Below, piece after piece: positions 54,389 to 62,894 of a DNA stretch of 64,000 nt (its first letter is position 1; the number at the start of each line of letters is the position of its first letter). The notes below the pieces were generated by a model. It ran no database searches and was not told the DNA's origin. It saw only the letters and a program-made list of their open reading frames with translations. The DNA comes from Brevibacterium sp. HMSC07C04. GTDB lineage: Bacteria > Actinomycetota > Actinomycetes > Actinomycetales > Brevibacteriaceae. The position numbers and the translations under genes are program-made. Location of the stretch: assembly GCF_001815905.1 (NCBI RefSeq), contig NZ_KV823255.1, forward strand, positions 62,001 through 126,000, given 5' to 3'.

Positions 54389-57247
54389 ATGGCGACCAGT
54401 ACGACTTCCCCCGCTGCTGGTAAGCGCAAAAGGCGCGCGAGCAGAGCACCTGCCGAACCCGAAGCGGGGCCCAAAAAAGCAAACCCGGTGACCGGGGCAT
54501 GGATGGGAGTTTCCCGCATGGCAGGCGATCGAACCCGCAAGGTGTTCTCAGAAGAACCCCAAGATGACCCATCGCCGACCCGCCGTGACGGCACCGGCTT
54601 CTTCCTCATCGGATTGGCTCTCGTCATTGCGGCGTTTGAATGGTGGAACATTCCCGGCGCCATTGGCGGAGCTGTGCGAGCTGTCGTCGAAGGCACCGCC
54701 GGCCGTGTTGCTCTTGCCCTGCCGATCATCTGTGCGGGCTACGCCGTGCGCCTGTTCATGCGCGGGGCGGACACGCGCGGCAACAACCGCATTCTGTTCG
54801 GCATCATCGGTTTCATTGCTGCAGCAGCCGGTCTTGCGCACATCTACGCCGGGGTGCCCACATTCGCCAATTCGCAGGAGGCGATGGCCAACGGGGGAGG
54901 CGCCATCGGCTTCCTCATTGCAACTCCTCTCGTGGCTGCTGTCACCGAATTCGTTGCAGTTCCGCTGCTTATCCTGTTGGGGCTGTTCTCGGTGCTCGTC
55001 ATCACCGCAACCCCGGTGCAGGAAATACCGTCGCGCCTCATGGACGCCTACGACCGGCTGACCGGGGGGCGTTCACCGCGCTCAGAAGACGATGAGCACG
55101 GCAATGTGGATCTGGTTGCCGAGGGTCGGCGCACGTCGACTTTGAAGCCGATGGGAGCCAAGCGCCGCAGTCGGAAGAAGCAGGATGATGACGACGCCGA
55201 AAAATCGCGGGCCTATGACAAGGCGGTGATCGAAGAGTCTGAACTTCCGCCGTCGCAGCAGCAGACCACCGTTATGCCCACAGCCGGTGCTCCGACAGCC
55301 GGGAACGCCGACGATGCCGCGACAGAAGTCTTTGATGTGGACGCACCCAAACCGGGTCAGCGCCGTCAGACGAAGGCCGAAAAAGAACGTGCTGAGCTTA
55401 AGAAGAGCCTGGGCATGGACGATTCGGCTGACGCGGGAGCCTCGGGTGGGGCGGGGGCTGTCGGCGCGGCCAAAGCCGGAGATGTTGTTCCCGCTGTTTC
55501 CACACCGGCCCCGCACCCGACGGGCGAACTTCCTGAGCGGGTCACTCAGCTGTCGCTTGACGGGGATGTCACCTACACACTGCCGAGCACCGACCTGCTG
55601 ACGGCCGGACCGCCGGCTAAAGAGCGCTCCGAAGCCAACGACCGCGTGGTCGCGGCGCTGCGCGATGTCTTCCACGAATTCAAGATCAATGCCGAAGTGA
55701 CCGGCTTCAGCCGTGGCCCAACGGTCACCCGCTACGAGGTTGAACTGGGGCCGGGCACAAAGGTTGAGAAGATCACCAACCTGTCGAAGAACATCGCCTA
55801 CGCGGTGGCCAGTGCAGAAGTGCGCATCCTTTCTCCGATTCCCGGCAAGTCCGCCATCGGCATCGAAATTCCCAACAGCGATCGCGAAACCGTGGTCCTC
55901 GGCGATGTTCTGCGCTCCGGAGCTGCCCGTCAAACTGAGCACCCGATGGTCGTCGGAGTCGGCAAGGACGTCGAAGGCGGCTTTGTCGTTGCCGACCTGT
56001 CGAAGATGCCGCACATGCTCGTAGCAGGTGCCACGGGCTCCGGTAAGTCGAGCTTCATCAACTCCATGATCACCTCGATCATGATGCGGGCAACCCCGGA
56101 TGACGTGCGCATGATCCTCGTGGACCCCAAGCGGGTGGAGCTGACGATCTACGACGGCATCCCGCACCTCATCACGCCCATCATCACCAATCCGAAGAAG
56201 GCAGCAGAAGCTCTCGAATGGGTCGTGAAGGAAATGGACGCCCGCTACGACGACCTCGCCTACTTCGGCTTCAAGCACGTGCGCGAGTTCAACAAAGCCG
56301 TCCGCGAAGGCAAGCTCACACCCCCGGCCGGTTCAGAGCGCAAACTCCAGCCGTACCCCTACCTGCTGGTGGTCGTAGACGAACTCGCCGACCTCATGAT
56401 GGTCGCTCCGCGAGACGTTGAAGCCTCCATTCAGCGCATCACCCAGCTGGCCCGCGCAGCCGGCATCCACCTGGTCCTGGCAACCCAGCGGCCCTCGGTG
56501 GATGTTGTCACCGGCCTCATCAAGGCAAACGTGCCCTCCCGCCTGGCATTTGCGACCTCGTCGCTTGCCGACTCCCGCGTGGTCCTCGACCAGCCGGGTG
56601 CTGAAAAGCTCATCGGCCAGGGTGACGCGCTGTTCCTGCCGATGGGAGCATCGCGGCCCATGCGCGTGCAGGGGGCGTGGATCAACGAATCTGAAATCGA
56701 AAAGGTCGTTGAACACGTCAAGGGGCAGCTTTCGCCGAATTACCGCGAAGACGTCCAGCAGGCCAGCCCGCAGAAGCAGATCGACGAAGAGATCGGCGAC
56801 GACATGGACGACCTGCTGCAGGCGGTCGAACTCGTTGTCACAACCCAGTTCGGTTCGACCTCAATGCTGCAGCGCAAGCTGCGCGTGGGATTCGCGCGTG
56901 CGGGACGGCTCATGGACCTTATGGAGTCCCGCGGAATCGTCGGTCCCTCCGAAGGCTCGAAAGCCCGCGACGTGTTGGTCAAACCGGAAGACCTTCCGTC
57001 CACACTCGCCTACATCAAGGGTGAAACACCGCCGGCAGAAGAATCTGACACCGGCAGCGCAGCGGCGGCCGACCCAGCCGCATCCAGCGCTGCTGCAGCC
57101 AGCGGACCGCAGGTGAGCTCCACCTCGTCAGATCCGCTCAGCCATTCCGACTACACGGATGCGAGCGGGCGGACCTACGACGCCGAAACCGGGCTCGAGG
57201 TCGTTGAAGCCGGCGGGGAGGACGCCTGGGACCTCACCGGCCGCTGA
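54389..57247 (+). CDS. ftsK: DNA translocase FtsK
   Basis: Septal motor that pumps chromosome termini and activates XerCD recombination. The 952 residues have a cytoplasmic tail, four membrane segments (about 70-210), a charged linker (about 220-400), and the ATPase motor with Walker A AGATGSGKSS (K553) and Walker B VVVDELADLM. The gamma winged helix that reads KOPS sites is at about 810-870 (TTQFGSTSMLQRKLRVGF). An acidic Ala/Ser-rich tail ends the protein. The xerC gene of the same pathway is at the left of the window. Confidence 0.96.
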   Translation: MATSTTSPAAGKRKRRASRAPAEPEAGPKKANPVTGAWMGVSRMAGDRTRKVFSEEPQDDPSPTRRDGTGFFLIGLALVIAAFEWWNIPGAIGGAVRAVVEGTAGRVALALPIICAGYAVRLFMRGADTRGNNRILFGIIGFIAAAAGLAHIYAGVPTFANSQEAMANGGGAIGFLIATPLVAAVTEFVAVPLLILLGLFSVLVITATPVQEIPSRLMDAYDRLTGGRSPRSEDDEHGNVDLVAEGRRTSTLKPMGAKRRSRKKQDDDDAEKSRAYDKAVIEESELPPSQQQTTVMPTAGAPTAGNADDAATEVFDVDAPKPGQRRQTKAEKERAELKKSLGMDDSADAGASGGAGAVGAAKAGDVVPAVSTPAPHPTGELPERVTQLSLDGDVTYTLPSTDLLTAGPPAKERSEANDRVVAALRDVFHEFKINAEVTGFSRGPTVTRYEVELGPGTKVEKITNLSKNIAYAVASAEVRILSPIPGKSAIGIEIPNSDRETVVLGDVLRSGAARQTEHPMVVGVGKDVEGGFVVADLSKMPHMLVAGATGSGKSSFINSMITSIMMRATPDDVRMILVDPKRVELTIYDGIPHLITPIITNPKKAAEALEWVVKEMDARYDDLAYFGFKHVREFNKAVREGKLTPPAGSERKLQPYPYLLVVVDELADLMMVAPRDVEASIQRITQLARAAGIHLVLATQRPSVDVVTGLIKANVPSRLAFATSSLADSRVVLDQPGAEKLIGQGDALFLPMGASRPMRVQGAWINESEIEKVVEHVKGQLSPNYREDVQQASPQKQIDEEIGDDMDDLLQAVELVVTTQFGSTSMLQRKLRVGFARAGRLMDLMESRGIVGPSEGSKARDVLVKPEDLPSTLAYIKGETPPAEESDTGSAAAADPAASSAAAASGPQVSSTSSDPLSHSDYTDASGRTYDAETGLEVVEAGGEDAWDLTGR

Positions 57248-57251
57248 GCGG

Positions 57252-57257
57252 TACAGT
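57252..57257 (+). promoter_or_regulatory. -10 hexamer before pgsA
   Basis: TACAGT lies at -13 to -8 from ATG 57265. It supports that start over GTG 57256, which overlaps the box. Confidence 0.4.
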
Positions 57258-57264
57258 GAGCATG

Positions 57265-57873
57265 ATGGAAACTTCGACTCAGGCACCCAGTTCGTGGAAT
57301 GTGCCCAACGCTTTGACGGTCCTGCGGATCCTCATGGTTCCGCTGTTCTTGTGGCTTCTGCTGGCCCAGGGCGGGCAGGACCCGGTCTTACGACTGTGGG
57401 CTTTCGGCATTTTCTGCCTGGCGATGATCACGGATTGGATTGACGGGACTATTGCCCGCAAGTACGGGCTGATCACCGACTTCGGAAAGATCGCCGACCC
57501 GATTGCCGACAAGGCGCTCATGTCTGCGGCGTTCATCGGCCTGGCGATCATCGGCGGGCCCGGCGGTCTGCCGTGGTGGGTGCCGGTCATCATCCTTGTG
57601 CGCGAATACGGCATTACCGCAATGCGCCTGATTGTGGTCAAGAAGATCGTGCTGCCGGCTTCGAAGGGCGGCAAGATCAAGACTGTTCTGCAGACTGTGG
57701 CCGTGGGCCTGCTGCTCCTGGTGGTTCCAGTTGGGCATTTGGGCATTTCCGGACTGACCGTGGGACTGCTCGTTGTGGCGTGGGTGATTCTCGTCGCCGC
57801 GATTGTGCAGACCCTGTGGTCGGGTATGCAGTACGTGGTCGATGTCGGCAAAGCGCTGAAGCAGGCGGGCTGA
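57265..57873 (+). CDS. pgsA: CDP-diacylglycerol-glycerol-3-phosphate 3-phosphatidyltransferase
   Basis: Makes phosphatidylglycerol phosphate from the CdsA product. The 202-residue membrane protein has the complete CDP-alcohol phosphotransferase motif, DWIDGTIAR followed by G, D and D at the fixed spacing (DFGKIADPIAD), and about five membrane segments. GTG 57256 and ATG 57262 are alternative starts; ATG 57265 is taken because of the -10 box. It sits 17 bp after ftsK and 5 bp before cinA. Confidence 0.93.
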   Translation: METSTQAPSSWNVPNALTVLRILMVPLFLWLLLAQGGQDPVLRLWAFGIFCLAMITDWIDGTIARKYGLITDFGKIADPIADKALMSAAFIGLAIIGGPGGLPWWVPVIILVREYGITAMRLIVVKKIVLPASKGGKIKTVLQTVAVGLLLLVVPVGHLGISGLTVGLLVVAWVILVAAIVQTLWSGMQYVVDVGKALKQAG

Positions 57874-57878
57874 CAGCC

Positions 57879-58490
57879 ATGAGTGGACCGGGCGCGGTCG
57901 ATACCGTCGAAGGCGGCGGGCCGCAGTCTGCTGAGCTGTCGTCTGCTGAGCCGGGGCCAGTGGAGCCGCGGTCTGCTGATCCGCGGCCCGGTGCCCGCGA
58001 AGTGATTGCGGCGGCATCACAGCGGGGTCTTACAATCGCAGCCTGCGAATCGCTGACCGCGGGCCTGCTTGCGGCTTCGCTGGCCGATGTGCCTGGCGCT
58101 TCGGCCGTTCTGCGCGGCGGATTGGTCACTTATGCCACCGAACTCAAGCACACGCTGGCCGGGGTTGACGCCGATCTTCTTGCGCAGCGCGGTGCGGTTG
58201 ATCCTGATGTTGCACTGTCAATGGCCCGAGGCGCCGCCCAAGTCTGCGGTGCCGAGCTCGGGATCTCCTGTACGGGGGTTGCCGGACCGGATCCGCAGGA
58301 CGGCAAACCCGTGGGACGGGTGTACATCGGGCTGTGGCAAACCGGTGGGGCCGGTCGACCTGGGGACAGTGGAGCCGACGCCGAAGGGTGCGGACACGTT
58401 CAGCGGTACGACTTTTCGGGCAGTCGAGCACAGATTCGCAGTCAGGTTGTCGACGCTGGTTTGGACCTGCTGGCTCGCGCTCTCGGCTGA
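57879..58490 (+). CDS. cinA: CinA-family nicotinamide-nucleotide amidohydrolase
   Basis: Recycles nicotinamide mononucleotide to nicotinate mononucleotide (PncC activity). Only the C-terminal CinA domain is present (about residues 40-203), with AACESLTAGLLAASLADVPG, GGLVTYATELK and SCTGVAGPDPQDGKPVGRVY. A 38-residue Pro/Glu/Ser-rich tail precedes it. ATG 57879 is 5 bp after pgsA. The pgsA-cinA-clgR-recA order is typical of actinomycetes. Confidence 0.92.
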   Translation: MSGPGAVDTVEGGGPQSAELSSAEPGPVEPRSADPRPGAREVIAAASQRGLTIAACESLTAGLLAASLADVPGASAVLRGGLVTYATELKHTLAGVDADLLAQRGAVDPDVALSMARGAAQVCGAELGISCTGVAGPDPQDGKPVGRVYIGLWQTGGAGRPGDSGADAEGCGHVQRYDFSGSRAQIRSQVVDAGLDLLARALG

Positions 58491-58583
58491 GCACACTGGG
58501 GTGCCGGCAGATGGGAGCCGGGCAAGCTGAATGGTTCATCTGTGCTTGTGTCTGAGCCTGCCTGTAGTCTTGGGAACAAATCT

Positions 58584-58611
58584 TTGCCAGTCGTGGTTGT
58601 CTGTTAAGAAT
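58584..58611 (+). promoter_or_regulatory. Candidate clgR promoter
   Basis: TTGCCA (58584-58589) and AAGAAT (58606-58611) with a 16-bp spacer lie in the 163-bp gap before clgR, giving a short leader with GAGGGAGG. ClgR autoregulates in relatives; I cannot assign an operator here. Confidence 0.45.
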
Positions 58612-58653
58612 GAATGATCAACTGTTTACGAGTCGCCTAGAGGGAGGCCACCT

Positions 58654-58968
58654 ATGACTCTCGTCCGCACGGAAATCGGCGACACCCTGCGCTCGGCGCG
58701 ACGCCGTCAGAACCGCACCCTGCGGGACGTTTCTACCGGTGCGCGCGTGTCACTCGGCTACCTCAGCGAAATTGAACGCGGGCAGAAGGAAGCCTCGTCG
58801 GAGCTTCTGGCTTCTATCTGCTCTGCTCTCGACGTCCCGCTGTCCGCTGTTCTGCGGGAAGTCAGCGACCGCATCGCTCTGGCTGAAAGCGTCGAAATTC
58901 CGGACACCGTGCCAGCTGAAATGTCTGAAAGCTACTTGGGTGGGGACGCCCTGGCGCCCCAGCGATGA
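58654..58968 (+). CDS. clgR: XRE-family regulator ClgR
   Basis: Activator of clp protease and stress genes in actinomycetes. The 104 residues hold an HTH at about 10-65 ([19 protein letters not shown], then [17 protein letters not shown]), which is the ClgR signature. The product is short but complete for the family. GAGGGAGG precedes ATG. The DUF3046 gene begins 10 bp after its stop. Confidence 0.92.
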   Translation: MTLVRTEIGDTLRSARRRQNRTLRDVSTGARVSLGYLSEIERGQKEASSELLASICSALDVPLSAVLREVSDRIALAESVEIPDTVPAEMSESYLGGDALAPQR

Positions 58969-58978
58969 TTGGCAGCTG

Positions 58979-59206
58979 ATGCAGCACACGGTCTACTGGG
59001 AGCTCATGGAAGACGAATTCGGTGCGATGCGCGCCCGTTCGCTGCATACCGACCTCGCACTGAGTTCGCTTGACTCCCGCACGCCGGCCGAAGCTTTCGA
59101 TGCCGGTTTTGAACCACGCGAAATCTGGGAAGCCGTCTGTGACAGCACAGGGGTTCCATTTGAACGCCGTTTGGGCAAAGACAAACCACTGTCGACACCG
59201 TTCTGA
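58979..59206 (+). CDS. DUF3046 protein
   Basis: A 75-residue protein matching DUF3046, a small family encoded between clgR and recA in actinomycetes (VYWELMEDEFGAMRARSLHT, then TPAEAFDAGFEPREIWEAVCD). The function is unknown. ATG 58979 fits the family start but has no ribosome binding site, so translation may depend on the ribosome finishing clgR 10 bp upstream. Confidence 0.85.
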   Translation: MQHTVYWELMEDEFGAMRARSLHTDLALSSLDSRTPAEAFDAGFEPREIWEAVCDSTGVPFERRLGKDKPLSTPF

Positions 59207-59254
59207 ATCGCGTCGGGTTCTGGCGGAGCATGGTTTGCACCGGAGGAACATTCT

Positions 59255-59317
59255 GCAGATGAGGGCACAAACCGAGGCGAAAATACACGGATCGCCTCTG
59301 TTTGTGCCCTCATCTGC
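59255..59317 (+). repeat. 26-bp inverted repeat (long hairpin)
   Basis: 59255-59280 pairs with 59292-59317 at 25 of 26 positions (one C-T mismatch), loop 11 nt. It starts 48 bp after the DUF3046 stop. No T tract follows, and the perfection of the stem is more than termination needs. Confidence 0.85.
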
Positions 59318-59342
59318 GCACTGATCGAAGCCTCAGCGGGTT

Positions 59343-59351
59343 TTATCCACA
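59343..59351 (+). other. DnaA box
   Basis: TTATCCACA, the consensus DnaA-binding 9-mer, in the gap before the lipoprotein gene. A second copy lies upstream of recA. Confidence 0.55.
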
Positions 59352-59435
59352 GATTCTCGGTGAGGTCTGGTAATGCGGGTCTCGAATCAATAGCCTGGAG
59401 ACAGTTCACAAAGGTGTGGCGAACAGGAATTGATC

Positions 59436-60083
59436 ATGTTCTCTCTGTCTGGACAGTCTCGTAGTGGCGGCTCGTGCATGCGAAAAGTGCGTCGTGGAGT
59501 GGCTGCGGCGCTTGTTGGGTGTTTGGCTTTATCGGGGTGTTCGGGCGGAAAGCCCGAAGGCCAAGGCGCGGACGGGTCTGAATCTGGTTCGCCGTTCGCG
59601 GCTCCGGAGGACTCGACCCCGACTGTTCCTGAGTACAAGGTCGAAGACGGACTTGTGCTGTCAGCTGATGACAAACGGCTAGCCGACGAAGCGGTTGTCT
59701 TCTTCACGGAGTACATGGCCGCAGCGAACCGAGCTTACAAAGACGGCGGTGTCTACTGGGACAAGTACATCGACATGTCTGCCGAGGATCTTAAAAAGGC
59801 AAATGAACAGACCCGGGAGGACCAGGACACTAAGGGTTACAGGGCCGTGAACGACCTAAAGCATCAAACCCCAAAAATCCTAGATTTTGGGGCTGATGAG
59901 GACGCTGTCATCGTAGCCGCATGTTTGGATCTCAGGAATTGGGAGCGGGTATCGAATGAGGGGGCGTTTCGTCCAGAGGGTGAACGCGACTTGCCTGCAA
60001 TGGGTTTCTATCTGCGGAAAGATAACGGCGTTTGGAAAGCAGCTGAGATGTACATAGAGAGTCCGTCATGCAATATCGACTGA
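59436..60083 (+). CDS. Secreted lipoprotein, possibly DUF6318-like
   Basis: The 215-residue product has a long basic n-region, a hydrophobic core and the lipobox LSGC, then a linker of Gly, Ser, Glu and Pro. The mature domain (about 75-215) is a helix-rich segment with EAVVFFTEYMAAANRAYKDG and YWDKYIDMSAEDLKKANEQT, followed by strands; it has the look of the DUF6318 group, which I cannot confirm. ATG 59436 has AGGAA at good spacing; ATG 59478 would give a shorter signal. It overlaps the next gene by 16 nt. Base composition is lower in GC than the recA region. Confidence 0.7.
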   Translation: MFSLSGQSRSGGSCMRKVRRGVAAALVGCLALSGCSGGKPEGQGADGSESGSPFAAPEDSTPTVPEYKVEDGLVLSADDKRLADEAVVFFTEYMAAANRAYKDGGVYWDKYIDMSAEDLKKANEQTREDQDTKGYRAVNDLKHQTPKILDFGADEDAVIVAACLDLRNWERVSNEGAFRPEGERDLPAMGFYLRKDNGVWKAAEMYIESPSCNID

Positions 60084-60970
60084 CACAAGCCGTGCTAATC
60101 GCTGCATTGTTTGCGGCGATATCTCTGGTGATGTGGCCACAACATGCTGTGGCAAGCGCGAACTGCGGTCTCTTCGACAGGACAATCAGTTGTTCCAACT
60201 CGTTGACGAAGAAAAGCAAAGTTTCTCGCAAACCGACACGTTCCAAGTCAGGGTCGGGATACACAAAAAAGCGTCCGAGCAGGCCCGCGGGCAATAAGTC
60301 GGGCGCTGGTTCGGCTGAGCCTCCTCCTCCGGTTGTTCGGTGGCACAACAAGTGTGGTGCGAGGCCGATTGCTGTTGATGGCGGTCATTGCTGGGTGCGG
60401 CATGAGCAGCCCCGGCAGCCAGCCGCCCCGAGTCCTCCCTCCCGCGGGCAGGCCCCGGTTCAAGAAGCGCCTGCGCTTCCCGCGGTTCCTGTTGTTACGC
60501 AGAGGGATTTTCAGTCTGTTCCTCTGTCCGCAGGGGTGGTTCACGTGTGGCCGAACGGCTGGGGTGTAGCTGGGAAGCGGACCGCGTTTTGGACCGAGGA
60601 CACCACCCAGACGAAGACGCTGACGATGTTGGGCCAGCAGGTCACCGTCGAGGCCGTCCCGGTGTCGTGGCGGTGGGATTTTGGTGACGGAACGGTGAAG
60701 TGGACGCATTCACCGTGGCGCAAGCCGGTGAGCTTGGAGCGCGCTGGTTTCTATCATGTGTACAGCAAGGCTGAGCGCGTAAAGGTGACTGTCACGGTCA
60801 GGTATGAGGGCCGATACCGTGTGGGTGACGGTCCGTGGACGGATATTGATGGGACAGCTGAGAAGACAAGCCCACCGCGGGATGTCACTGTCTATCGGTA
60901 TGAGAAGTATGTGGTCAGTGAGCACTGCAAGCGCCGCAATTGCCTAGAGGAAAATCGGGCCAACCGCTGA
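60068..60970 (+). CDS. Secreted PKD-domain protein
   Basis: A 300-residue exported protein: signal peptide (hydrophobic 8-24, cleavage near AVASA), a basic Lys/Ser/Pro-rich linker, a Pro-rich stretch (about 115-145), then a PKD-like domain with VSWRWDFGDGTVKW and FYHVYSKAERVKVTVTV. The C-terminus is basic with a Cys pair (CKRRNC). PKD folds bind proteins or glycans at the cell surface. It starts 16 nt inside the lipoprotein gene, so the two are made together. I know of no defined function. Confidence 0.72.
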   Translation: MQYRLTQAVLIAALFAAISLVMWPQHAVASANCGLFDRTISCSNSLTKKSKVSRKPTRSKSGSGYTKKRPSRPAGNKSGAGSAEPPPPVVRWHNKCGARPIAVDGGHCWVRHEQPRQPAAPSPPSRGQAPVQEAPALPAVPVVTQRDFQSVPLSAGVVHVWPNGWGVAGKRTAFWTEDTTQTKTLTMLGQQVTVEAVPVSWRWDFGDGTVKWTHSPWRKPVSLERAGFYHVYSKAERVKVTVTVRYEGRYRVGDGPWTDIDGTAEKTSPPRDVTVYRYEKYVVSEHCKRRNCLEENRANR

Positions 60971-61087
60971 ATTCCACCACTCGCACAGGCGGCTGCTGCA
61001 GCGCGCCATGGAGGCCTCCCAGGCAGGCTGTGGAGCAGCAAGAAGTTTCGCTGCGACCAGTCGAGCAGACACACCGGAAGCAATATA

Positions 61088-61099
61088 GAACACGTGTTC
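61088..61099 (+). promoter_or_regulatory. LexA/SOS box of recA
   Basis: GAAC-ACGT-GTTC, a perfect GAAC-N4-GTTC palindrome of the Gram-positive SOS type, lies 117 bp before the recA start. LexA binding here would give DNA-damage control of recA-recX. Confidence 0.8.
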
Positions 61100-61133
61100 G
61101 GGTGCGTGTATTGTTGTCCTGCCAGCGAAAAAG

Positions 61134-61142
61134 TTATCCACA
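61134..61142 (+). other. DnaA box upstream of recA
   Basis: TTATCCACA, identical to 59343-59351 and to the consensus DnaA box, lies between the SOS box and the recA start. Confidence 0.55.
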
Positions 61143-61215
61143 GCTTTTGAATTGGCGTTCTCTATGTCAGTGCCTCGGTCTACAGTCAGAGCACAACGTC
61201 CAATGAGGAGGATCC

Positions 61216-62292
61216 ATGGCAAGCAAGCCAGCATCGCGCACCGCTGAAGAACGGGCAGCGGAACAGAAGACCAAAGCTCTTGACTCAGCGCTGGGGCAGA
61301 TTGACCGGCAGTTCGGCAAAGGCGCCGTTATGCGTTTGGGTGACGAAGAGCGCCCGCCCATTGAAGCAATTCCCACTGGTTCGCTCGCGCTGGACGTAGC
61401 ACTAGGCGTCGGCGGTCTGCCGCGCGGTCGCGTCATTGAAGTCTACGGCCCGGAATCATCCGGTAAAACCACCGTTGCGCTGCATGCTGTCGCCAGCGCT
61501 CAGCAGGCCGGCGGTCTAGCAGCGTTCATTGACGCCGAACACGCACTTGACCCGGTGTACGCCAAAGCGCTCGGCGTCGACACCGACAACCTTCTCGTGT
61601 CGCAGCCGGACACCGGTGAACAGGCTCTGGAAATTGCCGACATGCTGATTCGCTCCGGCGCTCTCGACATCATCGTCATCGACTCCGTCGCAGCTCTCGT
61701 GCCCAAGGCTGAAATCGAAGGCGAAATGGGCGACTCCCACGTGGGTCTGCAGGCGCGGCTGATGTCGCAGGCGCTTCGCAAGATCACCGGTGCGCTGGCC
61801 AACTCCAAGACCACCGCCATCTTCATCAACCAGCTGCGTGAAAAGGTCGGCGTCTTCTTCGGCTCACCCGAAGTCACCTCCGGTGGTAAAGCACTGAAGT
61901 TCTACGCCTCCGTGCGCATTGATGTTCGCCGCATTGAAACACTCAAAGAAGGCGCAGACGCCGTCGGCAACAAGACCCGCGCCAAAGTGGTCAAGAACAA
62001 GGTGGCTCCGCCCTTCAAGCAGGCTGAATTCGACATCATCTACGGCAAGGGAATTTCCCGCGAGGGCAGCATCATCGACATGGGCGTAGACAACGGCATC
62101 ATCCGCAAATCCGGTTCCTGGTTCACCTATGACGGTGATCAACTGGGCCAGGGCAAAGAGAACGTGCGCCGCTTCCTAGCGGACAATCCTCAGCTGCGTG
62201 ACGAAATCGAACTGAAGATCCTGACCAAGCTGGGCATTGTCGGCGCTGACGAATCAGCAGAAGAACAGGAGGAGACTCCGGCCAATGCCTGA
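61216..62292 (+). CDS. recA: Recombinase RecA
   Basis: Strand-exchange ATPase and SOS co-protease. The 358 residues include Walker [10 protein letters not shown] (G78 to T86, K84), Walker [13 protein letters not shown], and the signature [14 protein letters not shown]. There is no intein. GAGGAGGA lies before ATG 61216. An SOS box lies upstream and recX overlaps its 3' end. Confidence 0.98.
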   Translation: MASKPASRTAEERAAEQKTKALDSALGQIDRQFGKGAVMRLGDEERPPIEAIPTGSLALDVALGVGGLPRGRVIEVYGPESSGKTTVALHAVASAQQAGGLAAFIDAEHALDPVYAKALGVDTDNLLVSQPDTGEQALEIADMLIRSGALDIIVIDSVAALVPKAEIEGEMGDSHVGLQARLMSQALRKITGALANSKTTAIFINQLREKVGVFFGSPEVTSGGKALKFYASVRIDVRRIETLKEGADAVGNKTRAKVVKNKVAPPFKQAEFDIIYGKGISREGSIIDMGVDNGIIRKSGSWFTYDGDQLGQGKENVRRFLADNPQLRDEIELKILTKLGIVGADESAEEQEETPANA

Positions 62293-62854
62293 CACAGCTG
62301 GCACGGTGCGTCAGCTGCAGGAACAAATCGACGCGATCTCCGCGGAACATTCCGCGGAGAGACGCGACGATTACCGCATCCCCTCAGACGACCCTGAGTA
62401 CAAGCGGGCGAAAAAGCGGGCACTCAACATCCTCAGTGCCCGCGACCATTCCTCAGCTGAACTGCGCGACAAACTGCTGAAGAAAGAACACCCCGAAGAC
62501 GTCGTTGAGACCCTGATCGACAAACTCACCAACGCAAACCTGCTTGATGACAGGGCCTACGCTCACGGCTATGTGCGCGCCCAAAGACAGAGCCGCAGCC
62601 TGTCGAAGAAAGCTCTGCGCATGCAGATGCGCAAAAAGGGCCTACCTGACGGTGCGGTGGCAGAAGCACTCGAAGACGTCCATGCGGAAGACGAACACGA
62701 ACTCGCGTTCTCTGTGGCAATGAAAAAGGCACACAGCACCCGCGGGCTTCCTCGAGAAGTCCGCGAACGCAGAATCCTCGGCATGCTCGCTCGTCGCGGA
62801 TTCCCCACGGGCATCTGCCTCGACGTCACACGCCGAGCACTCGACGAAGTCTGA
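62285..62854 (+). CDS. recX: RecA regulator RecX
   Basis: Limits RecA filament growth. The 189 residues have the three-helix repeats of RecX ([40 protein letters not shown]) after an N-terminal charged tail of about 40. ATG 62285 overlaps recA by 8 nt and has AGGAGGA upstream within recA, so expression is coupled. Confidence 0.95.
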   Translation: MPDTAGTVRQLQEQIDAISAEHSAERRDDYRIPSDDPEYKRAKKRALNILSARDHSSAELRDKLLKKEHPEDVVETLIDKLTNANLLDDRAYAHGYVRAQRQSRSLSKKALRMQMRKKGLPDGAVAEALEDVHAEDEHELAFSVAMKKAHSTRGLPREVRERRILGMLARRGFPTGICLDVTRRALDEV

Positions 62855-62894
62855 CCTCAGCGGCTGGGCGGGCGCTCGGGTTAGTCCCCAGCTG

